Below are positions 41,879 to 51,386 of a stretch of DNA of 64,000 bases, piece after piece (positions within the stretch are counted from its first letter, which is position 1; each line of letters starts with the position of its first letter). The notes beneath the pieces were generated by a model that made no database searches, was not told the DNA's origin, and saw only the letters and a program-made list of their open reading frames with translations. Source of the stretch: Clostridiales bacterium (lineage in GTDB: Bacteria; Bacillota; Clostridia; Lachnospirales; Lachnospiraceae); assembly GCA_019420275.1 (NCBI GenBank), contig JAHZHN010000003.1, positions 124,001-188,000 on the forward strand. The letters run 5' to 3'. The translations under genes and the position numbers were made by a program.

Positions 41879-42706
41879 AAATTTCCTGTAATAATCTCTG
41901 GGAGTTACCCCCATGACTTTTTTGAATGTTTCAGAAAAATAGCTTCCGCCAGAAAATCCAGTTTTTCTGGCAATGTCTGTCATAGACAGTTTATGAGCTG
42001 TAATCAAAGGAAGACTGTGGAGAATACGGATTTTAATGAGATAGTCTACCGGGCTGCAGTGAAGGATTCTTTGGAACAGTCTGGAACATTCACTGCGGCT
42101 TAGCTGACATGTTTCAGCAATATCATGGAGCGTAAGTTTCTGGGGATAAGTTTTTTCCAGATATGCCATGACCATTTTGATTCGGAAAATATCTTTTTTC
42201 TGCTGTCTGGACAGTTCAGGAAGAGAGGAAAGATTTTGAAGGATATAATAGAAAATCTCATTGATAAAATGATGGATTTTAAATTCATACCCATACTGCA
42301 TTGTACGGTATGTTTCCATCATTTTTTTTATATTTTCCAGAATATATTTCTGCCACGGAACTCGAGGGACTAAAGTAAGATGACAAAAAGAAGGGTGATG
42401 AATTACAGGAAGGATGTATTTTTGAAAAATCTGATCGTCATTCCCTGAATGAAAGATTTCCTGACTAATATGGATAATAAGAAAACAGCATGGATAGGAT
42501 TTATATTTCTCCGCGAAATAAACCTGTCCCGCGTTTAAAAAGAACCCCTCACCAGAGGATGCGAGGTAAGTTTTGTGATTGATATGAAAAGCCAGTGTTC
42601 CTGAAAGGATATATACGATCGTAAAACTTTCCTGCCAGCAGGGTGCCAGCGTTGTAAATGGCAGATGATCAATTTCATATATCGTTTTTTCAAAGTTTTT
42701 CTTCAT
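41852..42706 (-). CDS. AraC-family transcriptional regulator
   Basis: 284 residues. A cupin-like sensing domain (about 10-150) is followed by the AraC helix-turn-helix pair: LTLHDIAETCQLSRSECSRLFQRILHCSPVDYL and MTDIARKTGFSGGSYFSETFKKVMGVTPRDYYR. ATG 42706 follows GGAG; an in-frame TTG at 42718 does not. The ligand is likely a sugar. No target operon is adjacent on its strand. Confidence 0.92.
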   Translation of the reverse strand: MKKNFEKTIYEIDHLPFTTLAPCWQESFTIVYILSGTLAFHINHKTYLASSGEGFFLNAGQVYFAEKYKSYPCCFLIIHISQEIFHSGNDDQIFQKYILPVIHHPSFCHLTLVPRVPWQKYILENIKKMMETYRTMQYGYEFKIHHFINEIFYYILQNLSSLPELSRQQKKDIFRIKMVMAYLEKTYPQKLTLHDIAETCQLSRSECSRLFQRILHCSPVDYLIKIRILHSLPLITAHKLSMTDIARKTGFSGGSYFSETFKKVMGVTPRDYYRKFKKDPQHQD

Positions 42707-42795
42707 ATGCTTCTCCAAAGTAATATTGTTATAAAATAGGCTTAAAAGTAATCGAAATTATACTTATATTACAATGATTGTGATAAAAATGCAAG

Positions 42796-42832
42796 AAGTC
42801 CCAAAAAAGAACAAAAGCTCTTTTTGGGACTT
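42796..42832 (-). terminator. Terminator after the LUD gene
   Basis: AAGTCCCAAAAA pairs with TTTTTGGGACTT around a 13-base loop. It separates the LUD gene from the AraC gene. Confidence 0.7.
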
Positions 42833-42861
42833 TTAAAGAATTTCATCTGATTTCAAATGGA

Positions 42862-43500
42862 TTAGTATCCAAGACACTCGTCAACGAGAATGACTTTGAT
42901 CCTTCCTCTCATGGCGGCACTCTGACGTCTTGTTACAACGATATCACTGCAGATGCAGGTATCACCGTAGCAGTCTGCACATCGTCCGGTGATGGAGCAA
43001 GGGGTTTCTAATCCGAGACGGATGCAGTTTGGAGGTGTTGCGATATTGCGAACTCTGGCAATTCCATCTTTTACATTGCTTACGACTTTATTCATTCCAA
43101 CGATCATAATGACATGTTTTGGACCATAGCAGAGAGGAGCGACCCGGTTGCCGGTTCCATCAATGTTGATCAGTTCACCATCTAAAGTAATTGCGTTAGA
43201 ACTCATCAGGAAATAATCAGATAAGACGACCTTAGAGAAAATTTCCCGCTGTTCATCATAGTTTTTAGCTGTGGAACGGTCAATCACCTGGTAATCACCA
43301 TTTTTTACGGCATCCATAAGACCGATTTCCTCAATACTCATGGATCCGCCCCAGGATACGGAAGAACCCTTGGTTATGTATGACAATGCCTGTTTTAGGG
43401 CATCTTCTTTTGTCGCACAATAGACACCTTCCATATTTCGTTTTTCAAGATTCTTAATGATTGTTTTTGCTCTTGCTTCATTTGCTTTTGCGGTACTCAT
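42862..43500 (-). CDS. LUD-domain (LutC/DUF162-type) protein with C-terminal cysteines
   Basis: 212 residues. The LUD fold shows in KGSSVSWGGSMSIEEIGLMDAV, LSSNAIT-like LMSSNAITLDGELINIDGTGNRVAP and GPKHVIMIVGMNKVV. The tail has four cysteines (CSITGRCADCYGDTC) that could bind a cluster or zinc. LutABC-type proteins oxidise lactate, but here LutA and LutB are absent, as is usual for the short stand-alone form in Clostridia. AAGGAG precedes the ATG. Confidence 0.88.
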   Translation of the reverse strand: MSTAKANEARAKTIIKNLEKRNMEGVYCATKEDALKQALSYITKGSSVSWGGSMSIEEIGLMDAVKNGDYQVIDRSTAKNYDEQREIFSKVVLSDYFLMSSNAITLDGELINIDGTGNRVAPLCYGPKHVIMIVGMNKVVSNVKDGIARVRNIATPPNCIRLGLETPCSITGRCADCYGDTCICSDIVVTRRQSAAMRGRIKVILVDECLGY

Positions 43501-43597
43501 AGAAATCTCCTTTCTTGATTTTTGTTCTCATTTAGTATATCATGAATTTTCACGGTATGGTACAATACAAAAAATTAAATCGAAAGCAGGTAAGTGT

Positions 43598-45604
43598 TTG
43601 AAGTCATTATTTATTACGGAAAAGCCAAGTGTGGCAAGGGAATTTGCAGCCGCACTCCAGATAAATGCAAAAAGCCGGGATGGATATATGGAAGGGGAAA
43701 AAGCCGTGATTACCTGGTGTGTTGGTCATCTGGTGACAATGTCCTATCCAGATCAGTATGATCCCATATTAAAGAAATGGGATTTGGAGACGATTCCATT
43801 TATTCCGAAAAAATTTAAGTATGAAATTATCCCTGGTGTAAAAAAACAGTATGATATTGTCGCTTCTTTGCTAAACCGCGATGATATTGATACAATTTAT
43901 GTATGCACTGACTCAGGAAGAGAAGGCGAATATATTTATAGATTGGTAGATCAGGAAGCGCATGTAAGCAGTCAGAAAAAAAAGAAAAGAGTCTGGATTG
44001 ATTCCCAGACAAAAGAGGAAGTTATCAGAGGAGTAGAGAGGGCAAAAGATTTAAGCGAATATGACAATTTGGCATCTGCGGCATATTTAAGGGCAAAGGA
44101 AGACTATCTTATGGGAATTAATTTTTCCAGAGTTCTGACCTTAAAATATGGATGGACGATTGCTAATTATCTAAATAAGAAAAAGAGTGTTGTGGTAGCA
44201 GTAGGTCGTGTGATGACCTGCGTCCTTGGTATGATTGTGAAAAGAGAACGAGAAATCAGAAACTTTGTGCCTACACCATTTTACCGGATTCTGGGACATT
44301 TTAACTGCAGCGGCTTTGAAGTGGAAGCGGAATGGAAAGCGGCTGAAGGTTCAAAATACTGGAAATCACCAAAACTTTACAAAGAAAATGGGTTTCTGGA
44401 GAAGAAAGATGCTAAAGAGTTTATAAAATATTTAGAAGACGGCACTAACAAAGAAACGATTGTAGAATCTTCCTCCAGACGAAAGGAGAAGAAAAATCCG
44501 CCGCTGCTTTATAATCTGGCGGAACTCCAGAATCAATGCTCCAAGATGTTTAAATTAAGTCCTGATGAGACATTAAAGATTGTACAGGATCTGTATGAAA
44601 AAAAGATGGTGACTTATCCGAGAACGGATGCGAGAGTGTTGTCTACGGCTGTAAGCAAGGAAGTTTATAAAAATATCAAAGGACTGATGTCCTATGGACC
44701 GCTGAGTGAGGCAGCGGCAGATATATTGGAGGGGAAAAAGTATCAGGGACTTTCGAAGACAAAATATGTGGATGATAAAAAGATCACAGATCATTATGCT
44801 ATCATCCCTACAGGGCAGGCAGCAGGAAATCTTTCAGCATTGCCGTTGACAGCACAGAAAGTGTATGATGTGATCGCCAGAAGATTTTTAAGTATTTTCA
44901 TGCCGCCGGCAGTGTATACAAAGATACGCCTGGAAACCCGAACCAAGGGAGAAGCTTTTACAGCAACATTTAAGGTCTTGTCAGATCCTGGTTATTTAAA
45001 AATTGCCGGAATAGGAGGTCAGAAAAAAGAAGAGGCCTTGACGAAGGAGCAGATGGATGCGATCGCATCACTGCGAAAAGGCATGAGGCTTCCTGTCAAT
45101 GAATATAAAATTAAAGATGGAACAACAACGCCGCCGAAACGGTATAATTCCGGGTCTCTGATCCTTGCTATGGAAAATGCCGGACAGCTGATTGAAGATG
45201 AAGATCTGCGGGAACAGATTAAAGGAAGTGGAATCGGAACAAGTGCAACCCGGGCGGAGATTATAAAAAAACTGATTACGAATCAATATATTGCGCTGAA
45301 TAAAAAGACACAGATTGTTACGCCTACTTTAACTGGAGAGATGATCGTAAATGTGGTAAACGCTTCTATCAGTTCTTTACTGAATCCGACTTTGACAGCC
45401 AGCTGGGAGAAGGGGCTTACTTATGTGGCAGAAGGAACTGTTTCTGAAGATGAATATATGCAGAAACTGGATCAGTTTGTAGCTCAGAAGACCAATAAGG
45501 TAAAAGAGACCAGTTATCAATATGAGCTGAGAAGATCATTTGATCAGATTGCTCCTTTTTATCAAAAGACCGGAAGGAAAAAGAGTTCAAAAGAAAAAAA
45601 ATAA
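43598..45604 (+). CDS. topB: DNA topoisomerase III
   Basis: 668 residues from TTG 43598, with AGCAGG 7 bases before; the frame is open upstream through the divergent promoter. Toprim block KSLFITEKPSVAREFA and CTDSGREGEYIY, active tyrosine Tyr340 in VTYPRTDARVLS, and GIGTSATRAEIIKKL fix the family. It decatenates DNA. There is no C-terminal zinc-finger array. It could be the chromosomal or an element-type copy. Confidence 0.94.
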   Translation: MKSLFITEKPSVAREFAAALQINAKSRDGYMEGEKAVITWCVGHLVTMSYPDQYDPILKKWDLETIPFIPKKFKYEIIPGVKKQYDIVASLLNRDDIDTIYVCTDSGREGEYIYRLVDQEAHVSSQKKKKRVWIDSQTKEEVIRGVERAKDLSEYDNLASAAYLRAKEDYLMGINFSRVLTLKYGWTIANYLNKKKSVVVAVGRVMTCVLGMIVKREREIRNFVPTPFYRILGHFNCSGFEVEAEWKAAEGSKYWKSPKLYKENGFLEKKDAKEFIKYLEDGTNKETIVESSSRRKEKKNPPLLYNLAELQNQCSKMFKLSPDETLKIVQDLYEKKMVTYPRTDARVLSTAVSKEVYKNIKGLMSYGPLSEAAADILEGKKYQGLSKTKYVDDKKITDHYAIIPTGQAAGNLSALPLTAQKVYDVIARRFLSIFMPPAVYTKIRLETRTKGEAFTATFKVLSDPGYLKIAGIGGQKKEEALTKEQMDAIASLRKGMRLPVNEYKIKDGTTTPPKRYNSGSLILAMENAGQLIEDEDLREQIKGSGIGTSATRAEIIKKLITNQYIALNKKTQIVTPTLTGEMIVNVVNASISSLLNPTLTASWEKGLTYVAEGTVSEDEYMQKLDQFVAQKTNKVKETSYQYELRRSFDQIAPFYQKTGRKKSSKEKK

Positions 45605-45608
45605 AGGA

Positions 45609-45638
45609 AAGAATCCCGTGTCAGGGATTCTTTTTTTT
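45609..45638 (+). terminator. Terminator after topB
   Basis: AAGAATCCC (45609-45617) pairs with GGGATTCTT (45624-45632), then further Ts. Confidence 0.88.
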
Positions 45639-45693
45639 AGCATATTTTAAGGCTTTTCCCATATATTTGATTATACAGAGAATGGGAGGGCTT

Positions 45694-46626
45694 ATGAAAG
45701 CAGGACGAGAAGTTTTTCAAATATTGCCGCTTACAATAAGAGGGATACTGTCGAAACATCATTTGAAAATAGAAAAAATGCAGGAAATCCGTCTAAGAGT
45801 TCAGAAGCCGGTGTTAATCCGATATGAACACCAGGAATATTTTCTTTCCGAAAGGCAGGGGCTGACGCCCGTACGGGAAGATGCATGGATTTTTACGAAG
45901 GAAGAACTGAGACAGGCCATGGAATATATCAGTGGATATTCTCTCTATGCGTATGAGGAACAAATAAAACAGGGATACCTTACGATACAGGGAGGTCATA
46001 GAGTCGGGCTGGCAGGATCAGCGGTAATGGAAGATGGAAAAATAAAAGCGATGAAGCACATTTCCTGTCTGAATATCCGCATTGCTCATCAGATTAAGGG
46101 ATGTGCCTGTGAAATGTATCAGAAGTGTCAGTCAGAAGGCAAACTCCTTCCGACATTGATTATTTCGCCTCCGGGATGTGGAAAGACTACGCTGTTAAGG
46201 GATTTGATACGAACAGCATCTGAAAAAGGGCAGACCGTGGGAGTCGTGGACGAGCGCAGTGAAATTGGAGCGGCATATCAAGGAATTTCCCAAAATGATC
46301 TGGGAATTCGTACGGATCTTTTGGATGGATGCAGAAAAAGTGAAGGAATGAATCTGCTGATTCGATCTATGGCGCCTGAAATTATTGCAGTCGATGAAGT
46401 AGGAACCAGGGATGATGTAGACGCGTTATTTTTTTGTGCATTCCGGGGCTGCACCATATTGGCAACGGCTCATGGCAGAAGCAGGGAATCATTAATGAAA
46501 AATCCTTATATGAAAAAAACTTTGGAGAAAAAGATGTTTCAGAGATATGTGATCCTGGATCATCGGGAGGAACCGGGAAAGATAAAAAAAATTTTCGATG
46601 AAAATGGGGTGGAACTATATGCTTAA
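45694..46626 (+). CDS. spoIIIAA: Stage III sporulation protein AA (ATPase)
   Basis: 310 residues. P-loop PPGCGKTTLLRDLIR, Walker B-like EIIAVDEVGTRDDVDAL, and ATAHGRS are typical. This secretion-type ATPase is thought to power the SpoIIIA-SpoIIQ channel between mother cell and forespore. GGGAGGG precedes ATG 45694. It opens a complete spoIIIAA-AH run with small gaps or overlaps. No strong sigma-E promoter could be fixed by eye. Confidence 0.96.
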   Translation: MKAGREVFQILPLTIRGILSKHHLKIEKMQEIRLRVQKPVLIRYEHQEYFLSERQGLTPVREDAWIFTKEELRQAMEYISGYSLYAYEEQIKQGYLTIQGGHRVGLAGSAVMEDGKIKAMKHISCLNIRIAHQIKGCACEMYQKCQSEGKLLPTLIISPPGCGKTTLLRDLIRTASEKGQTVGVVDERSEIGAAYQGISQNDLGIRTDLLDGCRKSEGMNLLIRSMAPEIIAVDEVGTRDDVDALFFCAFRGCTILATAHGRSRESLMKNPYMKKTLEKKMFQRYVILDHREEPGKIKKIFDENGVELYA

Positions 46627-47137
46627 GATCATAGGAATTCTGCTGGTGGTGACAGCAGGCATCAGTTTTGGATTTTCGAAAGCCGGAAAAGAACAAAAGA
46701 AACTGGAGCAGGGCATTGCTCTGAAGCGGATGCTGTATCTTCTTCAGGGAGAAATCCGCTATGGATTTACGCCGCTGCCGGAGGCAATTGCAGTTATTGC
46801 CGAGAAAACTTCCGAGGAATTCAGACCTTTTTTAAACCAGATAGCAAAACGGCTGAAAAGCTACACAGAGGTGTCTTTTTTTACTGTGTGGAAAGAAGGA
46901 ATGGAAGAACAGTTAAAACCACAGATTATTGAACCAAAATTTTTGGAAATTCTCATGTCTATGGGAGAGACGATTGGATATCTGGATAAAGAGATGCAGG
47001 AAAAAACCATTGGTTTTGCCATTGAACAGATTGAGGATGTCATTTTTCAGATGAAGGACCAGGTTATAAAAAACTGCAGAATGTACCGTTCTCTTGGACT
47101 TTCCTTTGGCCTGCTGATAGTTATCATTTTAGTGTAA
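46619..47137 (+). CDS. spoIIIAB: Stage III sporulation protein AB
   Basis: 172 residues, starting 8 bases inside spoIIIAA. It has an N-terminal helix, a central helical domain with GIALKRMLYLLQGEIRYG and PLPEAIAVIA, and a C-terminal membrane helix (LGLSFGLLIVIILV). It resembles type II secretion GspF-like proteins and works with AA. Confidence 0.94.
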   Translation: MLKIIGILLVVTAGISFGFSKAGKEQKKLEQGIALKRMLYLLQGEIRYGFTPLPEAIAVIAEKTSEEFRPFLNQIAKRLKSYTEVSFFTVWKEGMEEQLKPQIIEPKFLEILMSMGETIGYLDKEMQEKTIGFAIEQIEDVIFQMKDQVIKNCRMYRSLGLSFGLLIVIILV

Positions 47138-47147
47138 GGAGGAAGGA

Positions 47148-47345
47148 ATGGACGTAAATATAATTTTTCGAATTGCGGCAGTCGGAATTCTTGTGACAAT
47201 TCTTGTTCAGGTGCTAAAACATTCCGGGCGGGAAGAGCAGGCATTTTTACTGACGCTGGCAGGACTGATTCTGGTTCTGTCATGGGTGATACCATACATA
47301 TATGATTTGTTTGAAAGCGTGCAGACGCTTTTTACAATCTCTTAA
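47148..47345 (+). CDS. spoIIIAC: Stage III sporulation protein AC
   Basis: 65 residues, two hydrophobic helices linked by KHSGREEQA, matching SpoIIIAC in length and pattern. GGAGG lies just before the ATG. It is a membrane part of the SpoIIIA complex. Confidence 0.93.
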   Translation: MDVNIIFRIAAVGILVTILVQVLKHSGREEQAFLLTLAGLILVLSWVIPYIYDLFESVQTLFTIS

Positions 47346-47361
47346 AAATGGGGGTGGGAGT

Positions 47362-47742
47362 GTGATACAGGCAGCACTGTTTGGAATCATTGCCAGTCTG
47401 GCAGCGATGAAGATTAAATCCATTCGTCCAGAAATCGGACTTGCCATCGGTTTGGTGTCCGGCGTCATTCTTGCTGGTTATGCACTGAAAGAAATGCGGG
47501 AGGTACTGGAAGTTTTTGAGGACATACGGAGTTATTCAGGAATCCCCAGAAGTTATTTTCAGATCCTGCTAAAGTTAATCGGTATTTCTTTTTTATGCGA
47601 GATTACATCGAATCTCTGCAGAGACGCAGGACAGGAAACCATTGGAAAGCAGATTGAACTGATTGGAAAATTATCAATCCTTGCAGTCAGTGTGCCAATC
47701 TTTCGGTCATTTTTGGAGACAGTGCAGGAACTTTTAGGATAG
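47362..47742 (+). CDS. spoIIIAD: Stage III sporulation protein AD
   Basis: 126 residues from GTG 47362 (VIQAALFGIIASLAAMKIKSIRPEI), after a GGGGGTGGGAG site. It has four hydrophobic segments. An in-frame upstream frame runs into spoIIIAC and is not used. Membrane component of the channel. Confidence 0.92.
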   Translation: MIQAALFGIIASLAAMKIKSIRPEIGLAIGLVSGVILAGYALKEMREVLEVFEDIRSYSGIPRSYFQILLKLIGISFLCEITSNLCRDAGQETIGKQIELIGKLSILAVSVPIFRSFLETVQELLG

Positions 47743-47747
47743 GGAAT

Positions 47748-48869
47748 ATGAAAAAATGGTGTTTATGTTTGATGCTCTTTGTCATTTTGATGTCTCCGAA
47801 ACTAATTCCTGCCGCGCAGGGAGAATTAGATTATGATTCACTTAGTGGAGTAGAATCGATTTTGGAAGAACAGGATGAGGATCTTTCTTTTATTCAGATT
47901 GTAAAACATCTGATGGCAGGGGATATAAAGGAGGCTCTGCAGTCTTTATGGGAAAAATGTTTTGGAAATTTTGTTTCATCGTTTGTCCTGCAGAAAGAAT
48001 TCCTCAAACAAATGATGATTGCCGCGATGATTGCTGCAGTCTTTAAAAATTTGTCTGACGCATTTCTTCAGGGAAATGCGGGAAGTGCAGGATTTTATGT
48101 TACCTATATGATTTTTATCGCACTTATGACAGATTCTTTTTATTATTTAAATGAGACGGCCCAAGACTTGATTCAGTTGATCATGGATTATATCAAAGGA
48201 ATGATCACTGCTTATTCTATTGCAGTTGTGTCTACTTCCGGAGTTACCACTTCTACAGCGATTTATGAGTTTTACCTGATGGTCATTTATGGAATGTCTC
48301 TTCTTACAGATTATTTGATTTTGCCGATGATCCGGATTTTATTTGTTCTAAAGATTGTAAATCACATTTCGGAAGAGGAACATTTTTCCAGACTCTGCAG
48401 TACGCTGGAGAAAGCAGCTGGATGGCTGATGAAAGGATTTTTATCTCTTGCCCTGGGAGTTCAGATGATTCAGTCCATGATTTTGCCGGCAGTAGATTCT
48501 CTGAAACATACGGCTTTAGAAAAAGGAATTTCAGCTATACCTGGAATTGGAGGAGGACTGAATACGGTTATGACAACCGTCATAGGATCAGCGGTTGTCA
48601 TAAAAAACAGCATCGGCGCTGCCGGAATTTTGATTCTTCTTGTGCTGGTCCTTCCGCCTTTGTTAAAAATCGGAGCAGTTGTCTTGTCATATATAGCGGC
48701 AGGAATCCTTCTCCAGCCGGTTTCTGATAAGCGGATTACAGGTGCCATGGACGCAGTGATCAAAAGCGGAAAACTTATGATGCAGATGATCATAACAATG
48801 ACAGTCTTGTTTATACTGTCCATTGCACTGATCGCTTTTTCAACGAATGTGAATTATTATGCGGGGTGA
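47748..48869 (+). CDS. spoIIIAE: Stage III sporulation protein AE
   Basis: 373 residues. An N-terminal signal peptide (CLCLMLFVILMSPKLIPAAQG) is followed by at least seven membrane segments, with SVVTTSTAIYEFY-like text and the conserved glycine-rich IPGIGGGLNTVMTTVIGSAVVIKNSIGAAG. Largest membrane subunit of the SpoIIIA complex. It starts 5 bases after AD. Confidence 0.95.
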   Translation: MKKWCLCLMLFVILMSPKLIPAAQGELDYDSLSGVESILEEQDEDLSFIQIVKHLMAGDIKEALQSLWEKCFGNFVSSFVLQKEFLKQMMIAAMIAAVFKNLSDAFLQGNAGSAGFYVTYMIFIALMTDSFYYLNETAQDLIQLIMDYIKGMITAYSIAVVSTSGVTTSTAIYEFYLMVIYGMSLLTDYLILPMIRILFVLKIVNHISEEEHFSRLCSTLEKAAGWLMKGFLSLALGVQMIQSMILPAVDSLKHTALEKGISAIPGIGGGLNTVMTTVIGSAVVIKNSIGAAGILILLVLVLPPLLKIGAVVLSYIAAGILLQPVSDKRITGAMDAVIKSGKLMMQMIITMTVLFILSIALIAFSTNVNYYAG

Positions 48870-48876
48870 TGAAATC

Positions 48877-49323
48877 GTGGAAATGATACGGGCAGTCATT
48901 TTCTTTTTGATCTTATCGACAGTGGCCGGTCAGCTGGCAGAAGGGACAAAATATAAGCCATATATCAGTCTGGTAGCGGGCTTTATGCTTTTAATCCTGG
49001 TCATACAGCCGCTGTTGGAATGGATGGGAAAAGATATAGAAATACAGGATGTGTTTTCAGAGATTTCCCAGGAAGCTGATCTGTTGTCTTTTGAAGATAA
49101 TGCAACGGGAGCCAAAGAAGAGCAGATTCAAAAAGGAGTCAAAACAGTTTTGGAAGAATATGGGGTAGAAGTACAGGAAGTAACAGCCAGCGTGGATGAG
49201 GAAGGCAGTATTCAGGAAATCACGATAGCAGCGGATAATGCAAAAAGTAAGGAGCAGCAAATAAAAACCATGGTTTCCAGATTCTATAATGTGGAAAAAG
49301 CTAATATAAATATAAGTGAGTAG
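48877..49323 (+). CDS. spoIIIAF: Stage III sporulation protein AF
   Basis: 148 residues from GTG 48877, preceded by GGGGTGAT; ATG 48859 lies inside AE without a ribosome site and ATG 48883 is another option. Two membrane helices at the N-terminus precede an outer domain with a ring-building-like fold (EEYGVEVQEVTASVDEEGSIQEITIAAD). Confidence 0.9.
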   Translation: MEMIRAVIFFLILSTVAGQLAEGTKYKPYISLVAGFMLLILVIQPLLEWMGKDIEIQDVFSEISQEADLLSFEDNATGAKEEQIQKGVKTVLEEYGVEVQEVTASVDEEGSIQEITIAADNAKSKEQQIKTMVSRFYNVEKANINISE

Positions 49324-49330
49324 AGGAAAT

Positions 49331-49873
49331 ATGATAGATAAGAAAAAACTGCAAAACATCATAGAAACCATTGGAATTAGAAAGCTGCTCCTGATTCTTG
49401 TACTTGGAATCTGTCTGATGGTTTTCAGCTTTCCATCTCCGGAAAAAAGTAAAAAAGAAGAGACAGCCGAAGAGACACAGGATGAAGAAGATTCGACAGA
49501 TGCCTATGTAAAAAAACAGGAAGAGCGGCTCGTAAAAGCATTAAAGCAGGTTGAGGGGGTTGGAAAGGTCAAAGTCATGATTACAGTCAAATCCTCTTCG
49601 GAAGCGGTGGTCAACAAAGACAGTCCCTACGAAGAAAGTACAGGGAAGGAAGAAAAGAGCGTGAAGGAAGATGAAGAAACCGTCTTAATTGAAGAGGATG
49701 GGAAAAAGGTTCCATATGTCATTAAGGAGCTTCAGCCGGAGGTAGAAGGAGTTGTTGTGGTTGCCCAGGGAGGAGGAAATGATATTGTTAACCAGAATAT
49801 TGTTGATGCAGTATCTGTTTTATTTCATATTTCGTCCTACAAAGTTAAAGTCTTAAAAATGGAGGATTCCTAA
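49331..49873 (+). CDS. spoIIIAG: Stage III sporulation protein AG
   Basis: 180 residues. One membrane helix (about 17-34) carries an outer ring-building domain, ERLVKALKQVEGVGKVKVMITV, then ending EGVVVVAQGGGNDIVNQNIVDAVSVLFHI. It forms the large ring in the intermembrane space. AGAGGAAAT precedes ATG 49331. Confidence 0.95.
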   Translation: MIDKKKLQNIIETIGIRKLLLILVLGICLMVFSFPSPEKSKKEETAEETQDEEDSTDAYVKKQEERLVKALKQVEGVGKVKVMITVKSSSEAVVNKDSPYEESTGKEEKSVKEDEETVLIEEDGKKVPYVIKELQPEVEGVVVVAQGGGNDIVNQNIVDAVSVLFHISSYKVKVLKMEDS

Positions 49874-50440
49874 ATGAAGAAATTGTTTAGAAAAAATCAA
49901 ATGATCATTACGACCCTGGCGATCATAATTGCGGTGGCTGGGTATGTAAATTACAGTGGGAAATTTGATTCGGCATCTGGCAGCAAGACAAAGACCGTAT
50001 CCAATACAGCAAAAGAAACAGCAGGTCAGGTGACGGATGATATTACAGATGTCGGCGAGGCAGTTCTTACCAATGCACAGGTCAGCAACTATGTTGCAAA
50101 AGCAAAATTAGAAAGAGAACAAACTCACAGCAAAGCAAAGGATACTTTGGAAGAGATTATCAATGATGATTCCGTCAAAGACAGCGTTAAACAAGATGCG
50201 GTTGACAAACTTTCCACTCTGGCAGAACAGATGGAAATGGAAACAGCTTCTGAAAATCTTCTGGGAGCGAAGGGATTTTTAAATTCCATTGTCACGATCA
50301 GCAACGGAAATGTTGATGTCCTGGTAAATAAAAAAGATTTGTCAAAGGTGGAAAGAAGTCAGATAGAAGATATTATTGTAAGGAAAACAGGATGTCAGCT
50401 AGACAAGATTGTGATTACATCGATTAAAACAGAAGATTAA
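49874..50440 (+). CDS. spoIIIAH: Stage III sporulation protein AH
   Basis: 188 residues with an N-terminal helix (MIITTLAIIIAVAGYVNYSG) and a C-terminal YscJ-like domain (LGAKGFLNSIVTISNGNVDVLVNKKDLSKVERSQIEDI). It joins forespore SpoIIQ across the space, if that is present. ATG follows directly the AG stop with GGAGG inside AG. Confidence 0.94.
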   Translation: MKKLFRKNQMIITTLAIIIAVAGYVNYSGKFDSASGSKTKTVSNTAKETAGQVTDDITDVGEAVLTNAQVSNYVAKAKLEREQTHSKAKDTLEEIINDDSVKDSVKQDAVDKLSTLAEQMEMETASENLLGAKGFLNSIVTISNGNVDVLVNKKDLSKVERSQIEDIIVRKTGCQLDKIVITSIKTED

Positions 50441-50487
50441 TATTTCTCTGTCAGTAAATAATAGTAGAAAAGCACTTTTCGATTTGA

Positions 50488-50493
50488 TATAAT
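50488..50493 (+). promoter_or_regulatory. Extended -10 promoter of the Asp23 gene
   Basis: TGATATAAT (TG-A-TATAAT) at 50485-50493 with no good -35 box, so an extended -10 type is assumed. It lies 37 bp before the gene. Confidence 0.45.
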
Positions 50494-50529
50494 AGCATAG
50501 GAAGAGTGCGGAGATACAGGAGGCTTTTT

Positions 50530-50904
50530 ATGGAAAATAGGAACAGCTATAAGATAAAGGAAAGAGGAATTCACGGGGATGTGAAGATAGCGGATGATGT
50601 CATTGCGATCATTGCGGCACTGGCAGCGACAGAAGTCAGCGGCGTGGCAAGAATGTACGGAAATATTACGAATGAACTTGTCAGCAAGCTGGGCATGAAG
50701 AAATTGTCAAAAGGTGTCAGAGTCAAGATTGAGAAAGATGCAATTATCGTTGATCTGGCAATTGAGCTTGAATATGGAGTCAGTGTTCCGGAGATATCTT
50801 CCAAGGTCCAGGATCGGGTAAAGACCGCGATTGGGAACATGACCGGACTGAAGGTAAAAGAAGTTAATGTCCGGGTTGCCGGAGTAGCAATGGATGACGA
50901 ATAG
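50530..50904 (+). CDS. Asp23/Gls24 family protein
   Basis: 124 residues. GDVKIADDVIAIIAALAATEVSGVARMYG and VRVKIEKDAIIVDLAIELEYGVSVPEISSKVQDRVKTAIGNMTGLKVKEVNVRVAGV are the DUF322 signature. Members gather at the membrane under envelope stress. AGGAGG precedes ATG 50530. It commonly lies between spoIIIAH and nusB in Clostridia. Confidence 0.93.
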   Translation: MENRNSYKIKERGIHGDVKIADDVIAIIAALAATEVSGVARMYGNITNELVSKLGMKKLSKGVRVKIEKDAIIVDLAIELEYGVSVPEISSKVQDRVKTAIGNMTGLKVKEVNVRVAGVAMDDE

Positions 50905-50925
50905 AGCATAAAGACAGTATTTTCA

Positions 50926-50953
50926 GACGGGACTGTATCAGTTCCGTCTTTGT
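50926..50953 (+). terminator. Weak hairpin between Asp23 gene and nusB
   Basis: AGACGGGAC pairs with GTTCCGTCT, but only three Ts follow. It may be a partial terminator lowering read-through into nusB. Confidence 0.4.
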
Positions 50954-50972
50954 ATCGTAGAAAGGAAATCAA

Positions 50973-51386
50973 ATGAAAAGAAGTGAAGTAAGAGAACATA
51001 TTTTTAAGATTCTATTCTCGGTGGAATTTTGTGAAAGAGAAGAATTCGATGAACAGGTTAGTCTATATTTCCAGGAGAATGACTATATCAGGAAAAAACA
51101 GCAGGAAGAGATTGCGGGAAAGGTAATGAATCTGATCGAACATCTGGACGAGCTGGATAAAGAAATCGCCGATCATGCAAAAGCCTGGAATTTGGCAAGG
51201 ATTGGGAAGGCAGAACTTTCCATTCTTCGTCTGGCGATTTATGAGATTTTGATAGATTCGGAAGTTCCAAGAAAGGTAGCGATCAACGAAGCAGTAGAAT
51301 TGTCGAAAAAATACTGCAATGAAAAAGCAGCAGGATTTATTAACGGAATTTTAGCAAAGATTGGACAGGAGCAGGATGAAAAGTAA
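50973..51386 (+). CDS. nusB: Transcription antitermination factor NusB
   Basis: 137 residues, all-helical. MKRSEVREHIFKILFSVEF, ARIGKAELSILRLAIYEILIDSEVPRKVAINEAVELSKKYC and the late GFINGIL are typical. It acts with NusE on rRNA boxA sites. It overlaps xseA by 11 bases. Confidence 0.95.
   Translation: MKRSEVREHIFKILFSVEFCEREEFDEQVSLYFQENDYIRKKQQEEIAGKVMNLIEHLDELDKEIADHAKAWNLARIGKAELSILRLAIYEILIDSEVPRKVAINEAVELSKKYCNEKAAGFINGILAKIGQEQDEK

Noticed and set aside
42862..43500. Complete lactate-utilisation operon lutABC around the LUD gene.
   Set aside because: No LutA or LutB gene is in the window; only a short stand-alone LUD protein is present, so a lactate link to the lar genes is not claimed.
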